A DNA stretch of 50,064 bases from DAOUAM01 sp034433305 (GCA_034433305.1 DAOUAM010000034.1:1-50064); one strand, 5' to 3'. Counted from the first letter of the stretch, positions 34,595 through 44,990 are shown. A program made the numbers and translations. The notes: a model not told the origin generated them from the letters alone.

Positions 34595-35239
34595 TCAAGC
34601 CATCAGCGTTCCCTCAAGGAACTCGGCCACCTGCTCCGCCACCGCATCCTCGTGGCCGCGCAGGCTGTGGTCGGCTCCCAGAACCTCCCGGAACTGGACT
34701 GGCTGGGCCATCTCGTCAATGGCCCGCTGCAACTCCTGGGAAGGGGCGATGCGGTCATTGCTGCCCACCACGAAGAGCTTGGGGCGCTTGTCGCCCTTCA
34801 CTCGCGACTCCCGCACCGCCGACAGCGGCGGCGCGATGAACACCAGGCACCTGGCCGCTCTGTAGCCCTGGATGCCGCCCAGCACCACCGACGCCCCGAA
34901 GGAGTAGCCCGCCAGGGCCAGCCTGCCTCTGTCCATGCCCGGCCAGCGGCGCAGCACGTCCAGGGCCGCGCGCACGTCCTCCTGCTCGCCCCTGCCGTCT
35001 CCTGGCTGGCCCTCGCTCTCGCCCACGCCACGGAAGTTGAAGCGCAGCGTCGCCATGCCTCGTCCGTCGGCGGCGCGGCACACGGCCAGCACCACCGCAT
35101 TGTGCATGTCGCCCCCCAGCCTGGGATGGGGATGGCACACCACCACGGCGGGGTACGGGGCCGGCAGCCCTTCGGGAGTGGATATGATGCCCTCCAGGGT
35201 GAGGCCCTTGCTGGTAAAGCTGATGGCAGCCTGACGCAT
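34595..35239 (-). CDS. Alpha/beta hydrolase (dienelactone-hydrolase-like)
   Basis: About 214 residues of alpha/beta-hydrolase fold: VVVCHPHPRLGGDMHN (oxyanion region), FNFRGVGESEG, nucleophile elbow LAGYSFGASVV, and the last His in GADHSLRG. This pattern is common in small bacterial esterases of unknown substrate. I chose ATG 35239 since the frame upstream reads unlike the family, though ATG 35305 is possible. It runs divergently from the threonine aldolase. Confidence 0.8.
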   Translation of the reverse strand: MRQAAISFTSKGLTLEGIISTPEGLPAPYPAVVVCHPHPRLGGDMHNAVVLAVCRAADGRGMATLRFNFRGVGESEGQPGDGRGEQEDVRAALDVLRRWPGMDRGRLALAGYSFGASVVLGGIQGYRAARCLVFIAPPLSAVRESRVKGDKRPKLFVVGSNDRIAPSQELQRAIDEMAQPVQFREVLGADHSLRGHEDAVAEQVAEFLEGTLMA

Positions 35240-35393
35240 GGAATGTCCAGATGGCACTGCGGCGGCGCGTGGGCCTCCCCAGCAACAGGCGGAGGCCAGT
35301 TCCATCTTAGGCGACGCTATGGCGTTTGGCAAGCGGGGTTGGTAGAATTGGGCTTGTGTCAGACTCTTGCCCCGTCCAACAGGAGGAGGACTC

Positions 35394-36434
<1,041 letters not shown>

Positions 36435-36461
36435 GCAAGACCCCACATAGGACTGGCCGAT

Positions 36462-36501
36462 AGAGGCAGGCCACCGGTCCGGGGCCTGCCTCTTGGTTTT
36501 T
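36462..36501 (+). terminator. Rho-independent terminator after ltaE
   Basis: AGAGGCAGGCC and its exact complement form an 11-bp stem with a 10-base loop, followed by TGGTTTTT. It separates ltaE from the MFS gene 12 bp later. Confidence 0.75.
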
Positions 36502-36512
36502 GGGAGAGACCC

Positions 36513-37721
36513 ATGCTTCCTGTATTCGGCAACTCCCAGTTCAGGCTCTTCTGGACAAGCGCGGCCTTCGGCGATTTCGCCATGATAATGGGCATGATGG
36601 CCCGGAGCTGGCTTACCCTCACCCTCACCAACTCGCCCTTCTGGGTGGGAGCGGCGTCCGGCGCGGCGGGGGCCGGGATGGTCGGCTTCAGCATCTTCGG
36701 CGGCGTCCTGGCCGACAGGCTGGACCGCAGGAGGCTGCTGCTGGTCTGCGGCCTGGCCCGCGTGGCGACGGCGCTGGCCCTGGCGGGCCTGGTGTTTTCG
36801 GGCGAGGTGCGGCTCTGGCACATCCTGGCCCTGGGCCTGGTGGATGGCGCCGTGGGGAGCGTCCGGGTGCCCACGGCCATGGCGCTGACGCTGGACATCG
36901 CCGGCCGCGACAGGCTGATGAACGCCAATGCGGCCCTGTTCGCCGCGGGAAGCGCCATGGGCATAGTCACGCCGCTGGCCGGCGGGACCATCGTGAGCAA
37001 GCTGCACATCGGCTGGGCCTTCGCCATTGTGGCCTGCGCCCAGTCCCTGGTGTGCGCCATGCTGCTCTTTCTGCGGCCCACCACCAGGGTAGCCATCCAG
37101 CGCCAGTCGCCCTGGCGCGACCTGAAGCAGGGCATCCAGTACGTATTCACCGTGGGGCGGGTCAGGTCGCTCATCCTGCTGGTGCTGGTGGGCGAGGTCT
37201 TCGGCTGGGCCCACGAACCCATGCTGCCGGTCATGGCGCGGGACGTCCTGGGCACGGATGCCCGGGGCTACGGCTACCTGCTGTCCGCCGCCAGCGTCGG
37301 GTCCCTGATTGCCACCGTCGCCATCGCTTCCGTAAGGGACATCAAGGAGAAGGGCCTGGCAATGCTCCTGGCCTTTGGCAGCTTTGGCCTGTTCCTGGCG
37401 CTCTTCGCGGCGTCGCCCTGGCTGCCCATGTCCATGGTGTTGCTGGGGCTGGCCCATGGGTCGGCGGTGCTGTACGAGACCACGCTGAGCACCCTGCTCC
37501 AGACCACGGTGCCCGACCAGATACGTGGCAGGGTGATGAGCTTCCAGGTCTGGGCCTGGGGGCTGACCGGCCTGTCTGGCTTCCACACTGGCGCCATCGC
37601 CAGCGTGCTGAGCGCGCCGGTGGCCATCGCCATCGGAGGAGGCGTGCTGGTGCTCCAGGCGCTGAGGCTCGTGCGCAGGGCGGCTTCGCTCCAGGAGCAG
37701 CCGGCGCCGCCGGCGGCGTAG
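36513..37721 (+). CDS. MFS transporter, EntS/MFS_3-like
   Basis: 402 residues of 12-helix type. It starts FGNSQFRLFWTSAAFGDFAM, a form common in the EntS-like MFS_3 group, and has motif A-like FGGVLADRLDRRRLLL. The group includes the enterobactin exporter and macrolide pumps; a metabolite or drug export role is likely but unspecific. ATG 36513 lies just after the ltaE terminator, so it needs its own promoter or readthrough. Confidence 0.85.
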   Translation: MLPVFGNSQFRLFWTSAAFGDFAMIMGMMARSWLTLTLTNSPFWVGAASGAAGAGMVGFSIFGGVLADRLDRRRLLLVCGLARVATALALAGLVFSGEVRLWHILALGLVDGAVGSVRVPTAMALTLDIAGRDRLMNANAALFAAGSAMGIVTPLAGGTIVSKLHIGWAFAIVACAQSLVCAMLLFLRPTTRVAIQRQSPWRDLKQGIQYVFTVGRVRSLILLVLVGEVFGWAHEPMLPVMARDVLGTDARGYGYLLSAASVGSLIATVAIASVRDIKEKGLAMLLAFGSFGLFLALFAASPWLPMSMVLLGLAHGSAVLYETTLSTLLQTTVPDQIRGRVMSFQVWAWGLTGLSGFHTGAIASVLSAPVAIAIGGGVLVLQALRLVRRAASLQEQPAPPAA

Positions 37722-37749
37722 CGAGGCCCTGGCCGGCCGCCTGCATCCC

Positions 37750-37778
37750 TTGACGGATTTCGACGCCTGTGCTAGCTT
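37750..37778 (+). promoter_or_regulatory. Promoter for the T-box/leuS transcript
   Basis: TTGACG at 37750-37755 and TAGCTT at 37773-37778 are separated by 17 bp. They lie just upstream of the leuS T-box. Confidence 0.5.
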
Positions 37779-37789
37779 TTTTCTATAGT

Positions 37790-38106
37790 GCCAAATGCGT
37801 TGATGGGGAGTAGTAGCGGGCGGCTCGGCCACAGAGAGCCGGGGAAGGTGGAAGCCCGGCGCCAGGAAGCCCGCGAACTCGCCCCGGAGCAGCCGGGATG
37901 AACATAGCTGTCAGCGGTCAGCCATCAGCCTTCAGCTTCCCCACACCAGCCGGAAGGGGCGCGGGCGCTGATAGCTGACGGCTGATAGCTCCGTAGTCCC
38001 GGACGGCAAGCGCCGTTACCGCTTCCGAGAGGCCCGCCTCTGGGCGGGCAAGAAGGGTGGTACCGCGGGATACTCCGTCCCGTCCCTTGGGGGACGGGAC
38101 TTTTTT
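37790..38106 (+). promoter_or_regulatory. T-box riboswitch of leuS
   Basis: The leader shows a Stem I region (AGAGAGCCGGGGAAGG and GGTGGAAGCCCGG), a likely specifier codon CTC (Leu) at 37878-37880 within GCGAACTCGCCCC, and the T-box sequence AAGGGTGGTACCGCGG at 38053-38068, whose TGGT pairs with the tRNA 3' end. A terminator follows (GTCCCGTCCC, loop TTGG, complement, TTTTTT; 38077-38106). Uncharged tRNA-Leu would favour the antiterminator and allow leuS to be read. An unusual long hairpin sits between Stem I and the T-box. Confidence 0.85.
37906..37990. repeat. Inverted-repeat insertion inside the T-box leader
   Basis: A 24-base arm (AGCTGTCAGC through CATCAGC, 37906-37929) pairs with 37967-37990 (GCTGATAGCTGACGGC onward) with 21 Watson-Crick pairs, one G-U pair and two mismatches. 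Both arms are iterations of an AGCTATCAGC-like unit. The 37-base loop carries the CCGGAAGGGG stretch. Confidence 0.65.
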
Positions 38107-38125
38107 GTTACAGGGGAGTGCGCCT

Positions 38126-40600
38126 ATGACTACCACGGTACGGACAACCGAGTTCCGCTACAACCCTCGCGAGATAGATGCCAGGTGGCAGGAGCGCTGG
38201 GCCAGGGACGGGCTGTACGCCGCCCGCGACGAGGACCCCCGGCCCAAGTGGTACGAGCTGACCATGTACCCCTACCCGTCGGGCGACCTGCACATCGGCC
38301 ACTGGTACGCCATGGCGCCATCAGACGCCCACGCCCGCTTCCGGCGAATGCAGGGCTACAATGTGCTGCACCCCATGGGCTTCGACGCCTTCGGGCTGCC
38401 GGCCGAGAACGCCGCCATCAAGCGGGGCATCCATCCCCACACCTGGACCATGCGCAACATCGAGAACATGCGCAAGCAGCTCCGCTCCATGGGCTCCATA
38501 TACGACTGGGACCGCGAGGTGGTCACCTGCCTGCCCGAGTACTACAGGTGGAACCAGTGGTTCTTCCTCCAGTTCTACAAGGCCGGCCTGGCCTATCGCG
38601 CCTACGCGCCGGCCAACTGGTGCCCCTCCTGCAACACCGTCCTGGCCAACGAGCAGGTGGTGGAGGGCGGGCGCTGCGAGCGCTGCGGCACCGTGGTCAC
38701 CCACCGCGACCTGGAGCAGTGGTTCTTCCGCATCACCCGCTACGCCGATGAGCTGCTGGACTTCTCCGGCCTCGACTGGCCCGAGAAGGTCAGGGTGCTC
38801 CAGACCAACTGGATCGGGCGCAGCGAGGGCGTGGAGGTGGAGTTCGATATCTCGGAGTACGGGCTGGAGGAGAAGGCCATCAAGACCTTCACCACCCGCA
38901 TAGACACCGTCTTCGGCGTGACCTTCGTGGCCATAGCGCCGGAGCACCCGCTGGTGCCCAGGCTGACCACGCCCCAGCACCGTGCCGAGGTGGAGGCCTA
39001 CGTGGAGCAGGCCCGCCGGCAGACGGAGGTGGAGCGGCTGTCCACGGAGAAGGAGAAGACCGGCGTATTCACCGGCGCCTACTGCGTCAACAGGCTCAAC
39101 GGCGAGCGCGTGCCTATCCTGGTGGCCGACTACGTGCTGCTGACCTATGGCACCGGCGTGGTCATGGGCGTCCCGGCCCACGACGAGCGGGACTTCGCCT
39201 TTGCCAGGAAGTATGGCCTGCCCATAAAGGTGGTCATCGCGCCGGCCGGCTGGCAGGGCGAGGAGCTAGACCAGGCTTACGTGGAGCCAGGTACTATGGT
39301 CAACTCCGGCCAGTTCAACGGCCTGCCCAGCCAGGAGGGCTGGCAGCGCATCGCCGACTACGTGGAGCACAAGGGCTGGGGCAAGCGCAGTGTGGCCTAC
39401 CGCATGCGCGACTGGCTTATCTCCCGCCAGCGCTACTGGGGCACTCCCATACCCATCATCTACTGCGACCGCTGCGGCACGGTGCCGGTGCCCGAGGAGG
39501 ACTTGCCGGTGCTGCTGCCCCAGGACGCCGAGTTCCGGCCTACAGGCGAGTCGCCGCTGAAGCTGCACCAGGGCTTCGTCAACACCACCTGCCCCCAGTG
39601 CGCCGGCCCGGCAAAGCGCGAGACGGACACCATGGACACCTTCGTGGACTCGGCCTGGTACTTCCTGCGCTACGCCAGCCCGCGTTATGACCGGGGGCCT
39701 TTCGACCCCGAGGCCGTCCGGGAGTGGTGCCCGGTGGACCAGTACACCGGCGGCGCCGAGCACGCCACCAAGCACCTGCTCTACGCCCGCTTCTTCACCA
39801 GGGCGCTGCGGGACCTGGGCCTGCTGGACTTCAACGAGCCTTTCGTCCGGCTGTTCAACCAGGGCCTGATCACCTCCGAGGGCGCCAAGATGAGCAAGTC
39901 GCGGGGCAACGTCATCGCGCCCGACGACTACGTGCAGGAGTTCGGCGCCGACGTGGTCCGCTGCTACCTGATGTTCCTTGGCCCCTGGGAGCAGGGCGGC
40001 GACTGGAGCGACACCGGCATCAATGGCATGGCCCGCTGGATGAACCGCGTGTGGGAGCTTGTGCAGCGCGACACCCGCCAGATCGACGACTACCCCACCG
40101 ACCTGGACGCCGTGCGGGACCTGGAGCGGCTGACGCACAAGACCATCCGCAGGGTTACTGACGACCTGGAGCGCTTCAAGTTCAACACGGCGCTGGCGGC
40201 GCTGATGGAGTTCACCAACGGGCTGAACGCCGCCTGGGAGCGCAGGGGTGTGGGCTCGGCGGCCTGGGGCGGCGCCATCGAGAAGCTGCTGGTGCTGATG
40301 GCGCCCATGGCCCCCCACGTGGCCGAGGAGCTATGGGAGCGCACCGGCCGGCCCTACAGCATCCACAACCAGCCCTGGCCGCGCTGGGACCCCAACCTGG
40401 CCGCCGACGAGGTCATCACGCTGGTGGTGCAGGTCAACGGCCGCGTCCGCGACCGTCTCACTGTCTCCGCCGACATCTCCGAGGCTGAGGCCAAACGCCT
40501 GGCCCTGGAGAGCCAGCGCATCCGGCCCTACGTTGACGGCAAGACCGTTGACCGCGTGGTCTACGTCCCCGGCAAGCTGGTGAACATAGTGGTGAAGTAG
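38126..40600 (+). CDS. leuS: Leucyl-tRNA synthetase
   Basis: 824 residues, the usual bacterial length. The HIGH motif is in SGDLHIGHWYA, KMSKS in AKMSKSRGN, the ZN-1 zinc site in WCPSCNTVLANEQ and CERCG, and the CP1 editing domain in TGVVMGVPAHDERDFAFA. It charges tRNA-Leu with leucine. ATG 38126 follows GGGGAG. Expression is under the T-box upstream, and a terminator sits right after the stop. Confidence 0.97.
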   Translation: MTTTVRTTEFRYNPREIDARWQERWARDGLYAARDEDPRPKWYELTMYPYPSGDLHIGHWYAMAPSDAHARFRRMQGYNVLHPMGFDAFGLPAENAAIKRGIHPHTWTMRNIENMRKQLRSMGSIYDWDREVVTCLPEYYRWNQWFFLQFYKAGLAYRAYAPANWCPSCNTVLANEQVVEGGRCERCGTVVTHRDLEQWFFRITRYADELLDFSGLDWPEKVRVLQTNWIGRSEGVEVEFDISEYGLEEKAIKTFTTRIDTVFGVTFVAIAPEHPLVPRLTTPQHRAEVEAYVEQARRQTEVERLSTEKEKTGVFTGAYCVNRLNGERVPILVADYVLLTYGTGVVMGVPAHDERDFAFARKYGLPIKVVIAPAGWQGEELDQAYVEPGTMVNSGQFNGLPSQEGWQRIADYVEHKGWGKRSVAYRMRDWLISRQRYWGTPIPIIYCDRCGTVPVPEEDLPVLLPQDAEFRPTGESPLKLHQGFVNTTCPQCAGPAKRETDTMDTFVDSAWYFLRYASPRYDRGPFDPEAVREWCPVDQYTGGAEHATKHLLYARFFTRALRDLGLLDFNEPFVRLFNQGLITSEGAKMSKSRGNVIAPDDYVQEFGADVVRCYLMFLGPWEQGGDWSDTGINGMARWMNRVWELVQRDTRQIDDYPTDLDAVRDLERLTHKTIRRVTDDLERFKFNTALAALMEFTNGLNAAWERRGVGSAAWGGAIEKLLVLMAPMAPHVAEELWERTGRPYSIHNQPWPRWDPNLAADEVITLVVQVNGRVRDRLTVSADISEAEAKRLALESQRIRPYVDGKTVDRVVYVPGKLVNIVVK

Positions 40601-40606
40601 AGCAGA

Positions 40607-40635
40607 GGGGGCGACCGCACTGGTCGCCCCCTTTT
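40607..40635 (+). terminator. Rho-independent terminator of leuS
   Basis: GGGGGCGACC and its exact complement form a 10-bp stem with loop GCACT and a TTTT tail, 7 bp after the leuS stop. The foreign-looking AT-richer segment begins right after it. Confidence 0.8.
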
Positions 40636-40638
40636 CCG

Positions 40639-40917
40639 CTAAGTGCGCCACTGTCTCCAGCCCTGTTCCAGTTCTATAAATGCCTGCTCTATCATGGCGT
40701 CGTCCTTCCAGATGCCGTGGGCCTTCTCCAGAGCTTGAAGGCGTTTATCCCTTACCAGGGCCTTCAGTTCTGCCAGGACCAGGAACACGGCCGCGGACAG
40801 CGACACTGCCTGGGTATACTCCTGTGCCCACTTCAGGAGTTGTTGGCGCTCGGACGTAATGTACAGAGTAAGCCTCTGCAAAGAATTTGTAGGAAACCTT
40901 CTTTTCCTAGTCATCAT
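40639..40917 (-). CDS. Small RHH-like protein, possible orphan antitoxin
   Basis: 92 residues. The N-terminus is basic (TRKRRFPTNSLQRLTLYITS, a beta-strand) followed by two helices, as in ribbon-helix-helix DNA-binding proteins, and the tail GIWKDDAMIEQAFIEL resembles the toxin-binding tail of VapB-like antitoxins. No toxin gene is adjacent on either side. It lies in the AT-richer stretch and ends 4 bp from the leuS terminator. The family assignment is tentative. Confidence 0.5.
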   Translation of the reverse strand: MMTRKRRFPTNSLQRLTLYITSERQQLLKWAQEYTQAVSLSAAVFLVLAELKALVRDKRLQALEKAHGIWKDDAMIEQAFIELEQGWRQWRT

Positions 40918-41026
40918 TTATGTTCTGCTGGTATTTTATTGTGATTTTGCTTAAAGAAGGTGGATTTTTATTCTAATTATAGTTGTCTATCTATAAGTAC
41001 AGTACTTGTATATCATACCAACTGAC

Positions 41027-41965
41027 CTATTTACGTGGACCAAGAAATCGATCACCATTGTAATGAATCAGGTGATCCGGCGTATCGGCAAGCCACACTT
41101 CTGTTTCCCAAGCAATATTCCTAAGATGCTTTCGAAACTCAGCAAAGTTTGGGAACGCACTGACAAAAATAGGACCGGTATTGCAATTGGTGAGTATAGT
41201 CCTTAACTCGATTACTCTTTTTGGAGTCATTGGTCCATGCGATGTAACCACCTCGATAAGAAATAGCCAGTTTCTTTGCTTGTCGTGCAGTATGATATCT
41301 GGTAGCTTATCGTGTTCAGTGATTGGAATGCCAAGAGCTGCTAGATTACCAGCATCCATGTGCAAGCTCTTTTTAGCAGTATCACCCAAGTAAAGCAAAA
41401 TGGCACCAGGAGCAAATCTCGGCGCGAACTCCTCGATGACGGCTGCTTGTACTCTGTTGTGCTTCCCAGGCGATAAACTAATCATAGTTCCATCCGCAAG
41501 ACGAACGGGAATAAGGACACCGCTTCTTTGCCTCTCATATATCGCCATCAGGCTTCCATGTTGCATCACGAATTCACGTGCAGCAGATTCCCACTCATTT
41601 GTTCCGTAAGTACGAATGGCTTTTAAGGCAGCCTCAGTCAACGCGTAGTGAGCACGAGGACTATTCGTTGGAAGACTTGGTTGAAAGGGATTGTAATCAG
41701 CGATACGTGCCTGGATAAATTGGTGAAGTACTTGCCGGCGAAAGGTTTCTCTCGTATTTGGTGCGTAATTTTTTCCAAATTCTCTAGCAACGAATTCCAT
41801 AATACCCTTGGTGACTGTTGCCGGATGGCGGCTAGCCTGGCTCCAAGAACTGTTAGGACCAAGTCCACACAGAGCCAATAGCGTTAGTGCAGACATCTCG
41901 TTCCGTTGTCGAGGTGGTAGGCCAAAGGTTGTCAGAATATCTTGTGCTTCTTGGATGCTAGCCAT
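41027..41965 (-). CDS. BsuBI/PstI-type restriction endonuclease
   Basis: 312 residues matching the BsuBI/PstI endonuclease family across the C-terminal half: VRLADGTMISLSPGKHNRVQ, LLYLGDTAKKSLHMD, LPDIILHDKQRNWLFLIEVV (metal-binding Asp and Glu) and TSHGPMTPKRVIEL. An N-terminal ~150-residue helical region is also present. Members cut CTGCAG. The start ATG overlaps the methyltransferase stop by 8 bp, so the pair is co-translated. DNA is AT-richer than the surroundings. Confidence 0.82.
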   Translation of the reverse strand: MASIQEAQDILTTFGLPPRQRNEMSALTLLALCGLGPNSSWSQASRHPATVTKGIMEFVAREFGKNYAPNTRETFRRQVLHQFIQARIADYNPFQPSLPTNSPRAHYALTEAALKAIRTYGTNEWESAAREFVMQHGSLMAIYERQRSGVLIPVRLADGTMISLSPGKHNRVQAAVIEEFAPRFAPGAILLYLGDTAKKSLHMDAGNLAALGIPITEHDKLPDIILHDKQRNWLFLIEVVTSHGPMTPKRVIELRTILTNCNTGPIFVSAFPNFAEFRKHLRNIAWETEVWLADTPDHLIHYNGDRFLGPRK

Positions 41966-43595
41966 GTATTGCCTCTTGGACTGCTACTTCGTAAATATGA
42001 CCTAATCCTAGAACGTCCTCGACCAAAGCATCTAAATTCATGAGTATGCCATGTTGCATAGCAACGCGACCAATTTCAATAATTAATTCTATGGGTGGAA
42101 GTGGTAGAGACCTTATTTCTGTAGCGCTGACTTGGGTGTTGCCGTTATAGGTACGAAAATAGGTGTCCAACAATCTGCTATTCAGCAAAGTTGCCAAGCC
42201 ATACGCTTCCTCTTTGGTTAGCTCACTCCCAGGGCGGTGAATGTAATTCAGATGGTTCTCCAGGCCTATGAAGTCAGAACTAAGCTGACCTCTGAGCAAA
42301 GGCGCAGCAGTCAAGCGACGCTCCTGTTCTTTCGCGCTGAATCTGCGAAGTATAACATAGTTTCTATCTCTCACCAATAACGGAGCAGAATCGTCGTTTA
42401 CTATAATAAATTGCCCTTTACCGTTGACCTTTCCAGGCCACTCTATGAACATGACCTTGACACTCTGCATCCAGATGAGAGGAGCGTACTGGCAGGATTC
42501 GACTCTCCGACTTAAAATCAAGTGTTCATGGCGGAAGGGTACCACAGGGCCGGTGGATATCTCCAGACCGTATCTTCGTAAGTTTCCTGACCATGAATCA
42601 ACTATGCGTGTAACTTGCTGGTCATTGCGTCTGTATGGAGTTCTCAACACTTTCTCGTGGCTAGAAAAATCAAGAATCTCAGATATAGGTACCAGGTTGA
42701 TGCTCCGCTGGGATAAGTCTCGTGTCCCTTGACTGGACGAGATACTAACTAATCTTTTTACACCGTCACTGCTACGCCTGGTCCAGCCGTCATCTCTGCG
42801 AGCAAATAGTATTATGTTTTCCTGCAAAACGTTATCTCCCTTGAACGTGTCACGGCGGGAGTGAAAAAGATGGATAGCCTCTGGTCGCATCTTCTCGAAA
42901 AAGCGCTCTCTGAATAGGCGGAAGTATGCGCCTGCTGTATAGCTGCGAGGAGTGATGAAACAAAACTGGCCTCCTTGCTTGAGCAAAGAAGCTGATATAG
43001 CCATAAACAACGCATAGATATTCGGTTGGCCGTGTACGATGGAGGCGGCTGCTCTAGCCCGGGGATCAGATTTTGGAATTTTGAAGTATGGTGGATTGGA
43101 GATGGCAATATCGAACCTGTCGGACTGACTTTCGCTTGACGCTAATAGGAGTTGGGAGCTACTTAGTGTCCCTGCCTGGGAAACTATGAAGTCCTGAGTA
43201 CATATTCTATAGTCAAGAACGATGTTCCGTGACTCTAACCACTTTTTAGTATATGATAGTGACACGTCTAAGCACTGACATAAATTGTGATCTGTTTCAT
43301 ATGCTTCTAGCTCTATGAGCAACGGATTAGCATTATCAGTTACAAAGGCCTCGCATAATGCACAGGCGAGAACCCCCGAACCTGCTCCCGGTTCCAGGAC
43401 ACGTATGGTGTTCTGGTGTGGGACTTCACACAAGCCTGCCATGAATCTCGCGATAGGGGCAGGAGTGATGTATAAGCCCATACGTCTTCTATGTTGGATC
43501 GGCACTATAGATGAATACCATCGGCCAACACGGTCAGCAAAATCCACCGGACGCTCGGCTTCGAAAGGTTTCGGAACTTGCTCTCGGATGTCCAA
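41958..43595 (-). CDS. N6-adenine DNA methyltransferase of BsuBI/PstI type
   Basis: 545 residues. Motif I (SAM binding) is VLEPGAGSGVLACALCEAF, motif IV (catalytic) is ISNPPYFKIP, and RRRMGLYITPAPIARFMAGL before them is typical of Eco57I/PstI-type modifying enzymes. The C-terminal part (LLNSRLLDTYFRTYNGNTQV) is the usual target-recognition end. It should methylate adenine in the site cut by the paired endonuclease, predicted CTGCAG. Low GC and unusual codons mark recent transfer. Confidence 0.88.
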   Translation of the reverse strand: MDIREQVPKPFEAERPVDFADRVGRWYSSIVPIQHRRRMGLYITPAPIARFMAGLCEVPHQNTIRVLEPGAGSGVLACALCEAFVTDNANPLLIELEAYETDHNLCQCLDVSLSYTKKWLESRNIVLDYRICTQDFIVSQAGTLSSSQLLLASSESQSDRFDIAISNPPYFKIPKSDPRARAAASIVHGQPNIYALFMAISASLLKQGGQFCFITPRSYTAGAYFRLFRERFFEKMRPEAIHLFHSRRDTFKGDNVLQENIILFARRDDGWTRRSSDGVKRLVSISSSQGTRDLSQRSINLVPISEILDFSSHEKVLRTPYRRNDQQVTRIVDSWSGNLRRYGLEISTGPVVPFRHEHLILSRRVESCQYAPLIWMQSVKVMFIEWPGKVNGKGQFIIVNDDSAPLLVRDRNYVILRRFSAKEQERRLTAAPLLRGQLSSDFIGLENHLNYIHRPGSELTKEEAYGLATLLNSRLLDTYFRTYNGNTQVSATEIRSLPLPPIELIIEIGRVAMQHGILMNLDALVEDVLGLGHIYEVAVQEAIHG

Positions 43596-43730
43596 GTTAC
43601 CACACCTGTCTCGTAACTAGTGGCATGTTACTGCTACAAATTACTCAGGTCAGTTCAATTTCTCGCATTGATATTAAAGCTCTGTGTCACAAATTTCAAT
43701 ATCCAAGCCATCTATGGAAGTTTGGTTTAC

Positions 43731-44870
43731 TCAATTAACGAACCTCCTCAGCCGGAACATGGCGATGTCGTGCCGAGTCTCGCCCCGGGTCGCCAGGTCG
43801 GCCATGATCTCGCCCACCACGGAGCAGAACTTGTAGCCGTGGCCCGAGAAGCCCGCGGCGATGGCCACCTGGGGGTAGTCCGGGTGCAGGTCCAGGATGA
43901 AGTGCTCGTCGGGGCTGTTGGTGAACATGCACACCTTCAGCGCCATGGTCGGGCCGGCGGCGTCGGGAAAATAGCGCTGTGCGAAGGGCCGCAGCACGGC
44001 CTCGTCCCGGGCGCCAGGCTCCCTGTCCAGGCTGTCGGGGTCCACCTGCTCCTCCAGGTGGTGGTAGCGGCCCACCTTGAAGCCCGGCACGCCGAAGACG
44101 GGGAAGCCGTAGTAGCGCCCCTCCTCCACCAGGATGTTGAACACGGGGAAGCGCTCGGGCGTGAACAGCTCCGGGCGCCGGGGCTGGAACCAGGCCAGCG
44201 CCTGGCGCTCGGGCGTCGCCAGCCCACGGAGCGGGGGCAGCAGCCCGCTGGCCCAGGCGCCGGCGGCGATGACCAGCGAGCCGGCCTCGTAGACGCCCCG
44301 GTCGGTGCGGACCTGCACACCATTCTCCAGGGGCTTCCACTCCAGCACCCGCTCCCGGGCGTGGACCTCGGCGCCCAGGGCGTGGGCCGCCTGGACGCAG
44401 GCCACGATGCACCGCTCCGGCAGCAGGAAGCCGCCGTGGGGCTGGAACAGCGCCAGGGTGTCCGCCGGCAGGCGGTAGCCGGGGAAGCGCCGGGCCAGCT
44501 CGGCGCCGGTGAGCACCTGGTGGGGCAGGTTGTGGACGTGGCAGGACAGCAGCGAGCCTTCGAAGACGCCGCCCCCTGGCGGGCCGGCGTCTATGGAGCC
44601 GGTGACATACAGCAACTGCTCCCCGGCCAGGGCCTGTAGCTCGCGCCACAGCTCGTAGGCGCGGCGCAGCAGCGGGACATAGGACGGGTGCTCGTAGTAG
44701 GCCAGGCGGATGATGCGCGTCAGGCCGTGGGAGGAGCCACGGTCGTGGGGGACGTCGAAGCGCTCCAGCCCCAGGACGCGCCGGCCACGCCGGGCCAGGT
44801 GATAGACGGTGGCGCTGCCCATGCCTCCCACGCCGATAACTATAGTGTCGAAGCGGTCTGCTGTCGCCAC
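43731..44870 (-). CDS. Monomeric sarcosine oxidase-like FAD amine oxidase
   Basis: About 379 residues: nucleotide-binding VGGMGSATVYHLARRG, then HDRGSSHGLTRIIRLAYYEHP, and C-terminal VCMFTNSPDEHFILD, where the Cys corresponds to the one binding FAD covalently in MSOX and N-methyltryptophan oxidase. Such enzymes remove N-methyl groups from amino acids, giving formaldehyde and H2O2. GTG 44870 has AAGGAG seven bases upstream. The GrdBE-like genes elsewhere also fit an N-methyl amine substrate, but they are 34 kb away. Confidence 0.85.
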   Translation of the reverse strand: MATADRFDTIVIGVGGMGSATVYHLARRGRRVLGLERFDVPHDRGSSHGLTRIIRLAYYEHPSYVPLLRRAYELWRELQALAGEQLLYVTGSIDAGPPGGGVFEGSLLSCHVHNLPHQVLTGAELARRFPGYRLPADTLALFQPHGGFLLPERCIVACVQAAHALGAEVHARERVLEWKPLENGVQVRTDRGVYEAGSLVIAAGAWASGLLPPLRGLATPERQALAWFQPRRPELFTPERFPVFNILVEEGRYYGFPVFGVPGFKVGRYHHLEEQVDPDSLDREPGARDEAVLRPFAQRYFPDAAGPTMALKVCMFTNSPDEHFILDLHPDYPQVAIAAGFSGHGYKFCSVVGEIMADLATRGETRHDIAMFRLRRFVN

Positions 44871-44893
44871 GGGCCAACTCCTTGCCGGTCGGT

Positions 44894-44922
44894 GTGCCGT
44901 TGCCGGGGATTTGGCATATAAT
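44894..44922 (+). promoter_or_regulatory. Promoter for leuB
   Basis: A perfect TATAAT at 44917-44922 lies about 68 bp before the leuB start. GTGCCG, 17 bp upstream of it, is a weak -35. Confidence 0.45.
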
Positions 44923-44990
44923 ACTCTGCGCGCGCCGGGCCGGAGTAGTGGCAGCGAAAGGGCCTGGCGCACCATTCCAAGGAGCTAGAC

